Positions 61,840-64,000 of a stretch of 64,000 nucleotides of DNA are shown here, one piece after another (the stretch's first letter is position 1; each line of letters begins with the position of its first letter). The notes beneath the pieces are model-generated. The model saw nothing but the letters and a program-made list of their open reading frames with translations. It made no database searches and was not told the DNA's origin. The DNA is from Desulfobacter curvatus DSM 3379 (lineage in GTDB: Bacteria; Desulfobacterota; Desulfobacteria; Desulfobacterales; Desulfobacteraceae): NCBI RefSeq assembly GCF_000373985.1, contig NZ_KB893024.1, positions 1-64,000 of the forward strand, in the 5' to 3' direction. A program made the position numbers and the translations under genes.

Positions 61840-63900
61840 TTAAGTTTTATCCGAACATAAAAGATAATATAGCCAACATGCAGCCAACCGTTTTTGTCCC
61901 GGTCTTTTTTTTATGTTTTGATCCAGAGAAGCGCCTTGGCTTTGTGCCAGATGTTTCAAAGGCCTGCTCCATCGATTCAACCGGTGGGTGAACACATAAT
62001 CCGCACCCTGATAATATGCCATAAGGTCTCTGACTCCGGGATAATCCTTGGATACTTTTTCAAGGACGGAATTTTCTTGACCCAGGCCCATCCGATTGAT
62101 TTGCTTTCCCGGAGACAAAAACAGGAGTTCTTCATTATTGAGCAGCCCCAGTTTCTGGTAATTGGCGATCAGGGCTCTGCCTTTAAAGCCAAGAGATAGT
62201 ATATCCTTCCCGAAAAAGAAACTGTCATAGGAAATGTTCAACAAAGCCAGAAGGGTGGGGGGCAGATCAATCTGACATGCCAGGGTATCTACCTCTTTTG
62301 CCCGGATATGCTTTGGCGAATAGATAAACAGCGGGATATGGTATTTTTTTACCGGCAGGCCTATTTTCCCTGCACTGCCGGCGCAGTGATCCGCCACGAC
62401 AATAAATACGGTATCATCAAACCACGGCTGTTTTTTTGCCTGATTCATTAACCGGCTCAGGGCGTAATCGGTATATTTCACTCCGCCAAGCCGCCCGCTG
62501 CCGCCCCGGCCTTCTCCGGGTGTCAGATTAATTTTGCCTTCAGGGAAGGTAAACGGCTGGTGGTTGCTGGTTGTCATGATGTGAAAGAAAAAGGGTTTTT
62601 GTGCCGAGTATGACTGGTTGGCCTCACGAATGGCCCGGTTGAAGATATCCTCGTCGCATACTCCCCAGGCGTTTTTAAATGTAATCTCTTCGCTGTCCAG
62701 GCAAGGCTCATCCACAATTCGATAGCCATTTCCTCCAAAAAAGGCGTTCATGTTGTCAAAAAAGCCACGTCCACCGTAAAGAAAAGCCGTGTCGTATCCT
62801 AAATCTTTGAATACTTTCCCAAGACTGTACATGTGGCTGTTATCCGGCCGTTTGACAATGGACCTTCCCGGCGTTGGGGAAATGGACAGGGTAATGGCCT
62901 CCAGACCTCTGGTGGTGCGGGTGCCAGTCGCATAAAAACGGGTAAACAGCAGTCCCTGTTTAAACCACTTGTCCATGAACGGTGTGATGTCGTGTGTCTG
63001 TCCGAACCGGGTCAAATATTTTGCGCTCAGACTTTCAACGGTTATCAACATGACGTTGAGTTTTTTGGCGGGACCTTGCGCCTTGATGGTCCTGCCGATA
63101 TCATAGTCTGCTTTTTGGGGTTGCCTATCGTCTGCTATTACCTGCTTTTTTAATCGGGCAGACAGATCATGATCGTTTCCGGTGACATAAAACCGCCGGT
63201 AATCCAACCGGTTGTTCCGGAATGCGGCAAACAGTTGATAGGGCCCGTTGGACGCCAGTTCATTGACATAGTTGTTGTCGGAAAAACTGCGCTGGGATTG
63301 ATCGATCAGGAAAAACGACAGCAAGGGCAGCATGAGCAGACTCCCTGCAATGATCACTCTTTTTTTAAAGCTTTCTGTTGCGTTAAGATTTTTTAAAATT
63401 GCAGGACGAATAAAATAAAACACAATGCCGGTTAGGATCAAAAGAACGGTCAAAATGGTAACGACCGGATAGGATTCTAAAATATTGTCGGTAACCTCCC
63501 TTCTGTATACCAGGTAGTCCACGGAGATAAAATTGAACCGCACACCAAATTCGCTCCAGAAAAACCATTCGGCCACCATGGAAAAACCAAGCCCATAAAG
63601 AAACAGAAAAACACCGCCTTGGATCAAATATCTTATGGCTCTTGAGTTTCTCAACCATCCGTTGGGCAGAAACAGAAAAAAAATGACAAAGGGGATATAA
63701 AAATAACTGATAAAAGCAATGTCATAAATCAGCCCCAGACCGAAAATGTAAAGCCAGGCCGATGAAAAATTATCAACGTGAGGCCAGGCTCGAACCAGCA
63801 GCACCCCCCGCATCAAAGCAAAACAGATAATGGAAACCAAAGACAATCGAAACACGATCATAAATCGTGTTCCGGCGGATTTGATAGATATTCGTGCCAT
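61840..63900 (-). CDS. LTA synthase-like phosphoglycerol / phosphoethanolamine transferase
   Basis: The protein (about 686 aa) has five N-terminal helices and a periplasmic sulfatase-fold domain from about 270. Active-site features are VMLITVESLSAKYL (metal Glu), the Thr nucleophile region YATGTRTTRGLEA, and FIVVADHCA near the end. These enzymes transfer phosphoglycerol or phosphoethanolamine head groups from lipids to envelope glycans. A copy of the shared regulator site lies upstream. The start is chosen at MARISIKS; 63927 is an alternative. Confidence 0.88.
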   Translation of the reverse strand: MARISIKSAGTRFMIVFRLSLVSIICFALMRGVLLVRAWPHVDNFSSAWLYIFGLGLIYDIAFISYFYIPFVIFFLFLPNGWLRNSRAIRYLIQGGVFLFLYGLGFSMVAEWFFWSEFGVRFNFISVDYLVYRREVTDNILESYPVVTILTVLLILTGIVFYFIRPAILKNLNATESFKKRVIIAGSLLMLPLLSFFLIDQSQRSFSDNNYVNELASNGPYQLFAAFRNNRLDYRRFYVTGNDHDLSARLKKQVIADDRQPQKADYDIGRTIKAQGPAKKLNVMLITVESLSAKYLTRFGQTHDITPFMDKWFKQGLLFTRFYATGTRTTRGLEAITLSISPTPGRSIVKRPDNSHMYSLGKVFKDLGYDTAFLYGGRGFFDNMNAFFGGNGYRIVDEPCLDSEEITFKNAWGVCDEDIFNRAIREANQSYSAQKPFFFHIMTTSNHQPFTFPEGKINLTPGEGRGGSGRLGGVKYTDYALSRLMNQAKKQPWFDDTVFIVVADHCAGSAGKIGLPVKKYHIPLFIYSPKHIRAKEVDTLACQIDLPPTLLALLNISYDSFFFGKDILSLGFKGRALIANYQKLGLLNNEELLFLSPGKQINRMGLGQENSVLEKVSKDYPGVRDLMAYYQGADYVFTHRLNRWSRPLKHLAQSQGASLDQNIKKRPGQKRLAACWLYYLLCSDKT

Positions 63901-63943
63901 TGAGAAATGTGCCCCACTATTATGCATTCATGTGTTATGCGGC

Positions 63944-63979
63944 ACGATAGCATCGCTATTATGAAGAAAGTGTGAAGAA
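63944..63979 (-). promoter_or_regulatory. Candidate regulator site and promoter of the LTA-synthase-like gene
   Basis: On the minus strand TTCTTCA (63979-63973) and TTCTTCA (63968-63962) form an exact direct repeat with 11-bp period, followed after 12 bp by TATCGT. Spacing and flanks match the PepSY promoter site. Confidence 0.6.
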
Positions 63980-64000
63980 TGAACCCAAATGCTTAGGTGT

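Overview
The window looks like a chromosome segment of a Gram-negative anaerobe of the Desulfobacteraceae type (Desulfobacterota). This rests on gene style, not on a search: roughly half-GC coding DNA, a PEP-CTERM protein, a DUF2126/alpha-E/ATP-grasp operon, tandem SPFH genes and a complete arn lipid A operon. The left edge is the tail of an rRNA operon (5S rRNA plus a strong terminator). No intact insertion sequence, CRISPR array, tRNA or prophage was seen.

Region 1 (0.4-12.3 kb) is a polyphosphate island. A Ppx/GppA phosphatase is divergent from a tightly packed set encoding a 53-residue ribbon-helix-helix protein, a CHAD protein, a ParA-type ATPase and a CYTH triphosphatase-like protein. 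A scarred, repeat-rich interval follows (ArsC remnant, GlpQ-type remnant), together with two different PPK1 genes and a two-domain PPK2 (polyphosphate:AMP phosphotransferase). The idea that the RHH/CHAD/ParA/CYTH set positions or partitions polyphosphate granules is an inference.

Region 2 (12.5-25.4 kb) holds a hydroxyisobutyrate-dehydrogenase-type oxidoreductase, uracil permease and uracil phosphoribosyltransferase, a secreted PEP-CTERM protein resembling IdeS-type cysteine proteases, and a secreted calcineurin-like phosphoesterase. It also holds an operon of three SPFH genes, the first fused to a cation diffusion facilitator. It ends in about 1.3 kb without a convincing gene.

Region 3 (25.4-40.8 kb) carries priA, dnaK, the transglutaminase/DUF2126 - alpha-E - circularly permuted ATP-grasp operon, an XRE/periplasmic-binding-like regulator, a sigma-54 activator divergent from D-serine ammonia-lyase, and a cysteine-rich small protein.

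Region 4 (41.3-64 kb) is an envelope and undecaprenyl-phosphate region: arnBCADTE, an LptF/LptG permease, PepSY protein, DedA, an OmpR/HK two-component system, a COG4705 membrane protein, UppP, a DedA-PAP2-LssY fusion, a second two-component system and an LTA-synthase-like transferase. Four promoters here share a direct repeat with 11-bp period (TTCTTCA-N4-TTCTTCA-like). They lie ahead of arnB, the PepSY gene, the LTA-synthase-like gene, and a minus-strand unit encoding a 39-residue single-helix membrane peptide. This suggests one regulon, possibly with an MgrB-like feedback peptide.

Across the window a dispersed intergenic element of about 95 nt recurs (five full copies, two partial). It has two hairpins whose stem sequences differ between copies while base pairing is kept, and a nearly constant loop (TGATAGACCAGG). 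It is the strongest signal not explained by known feature types.
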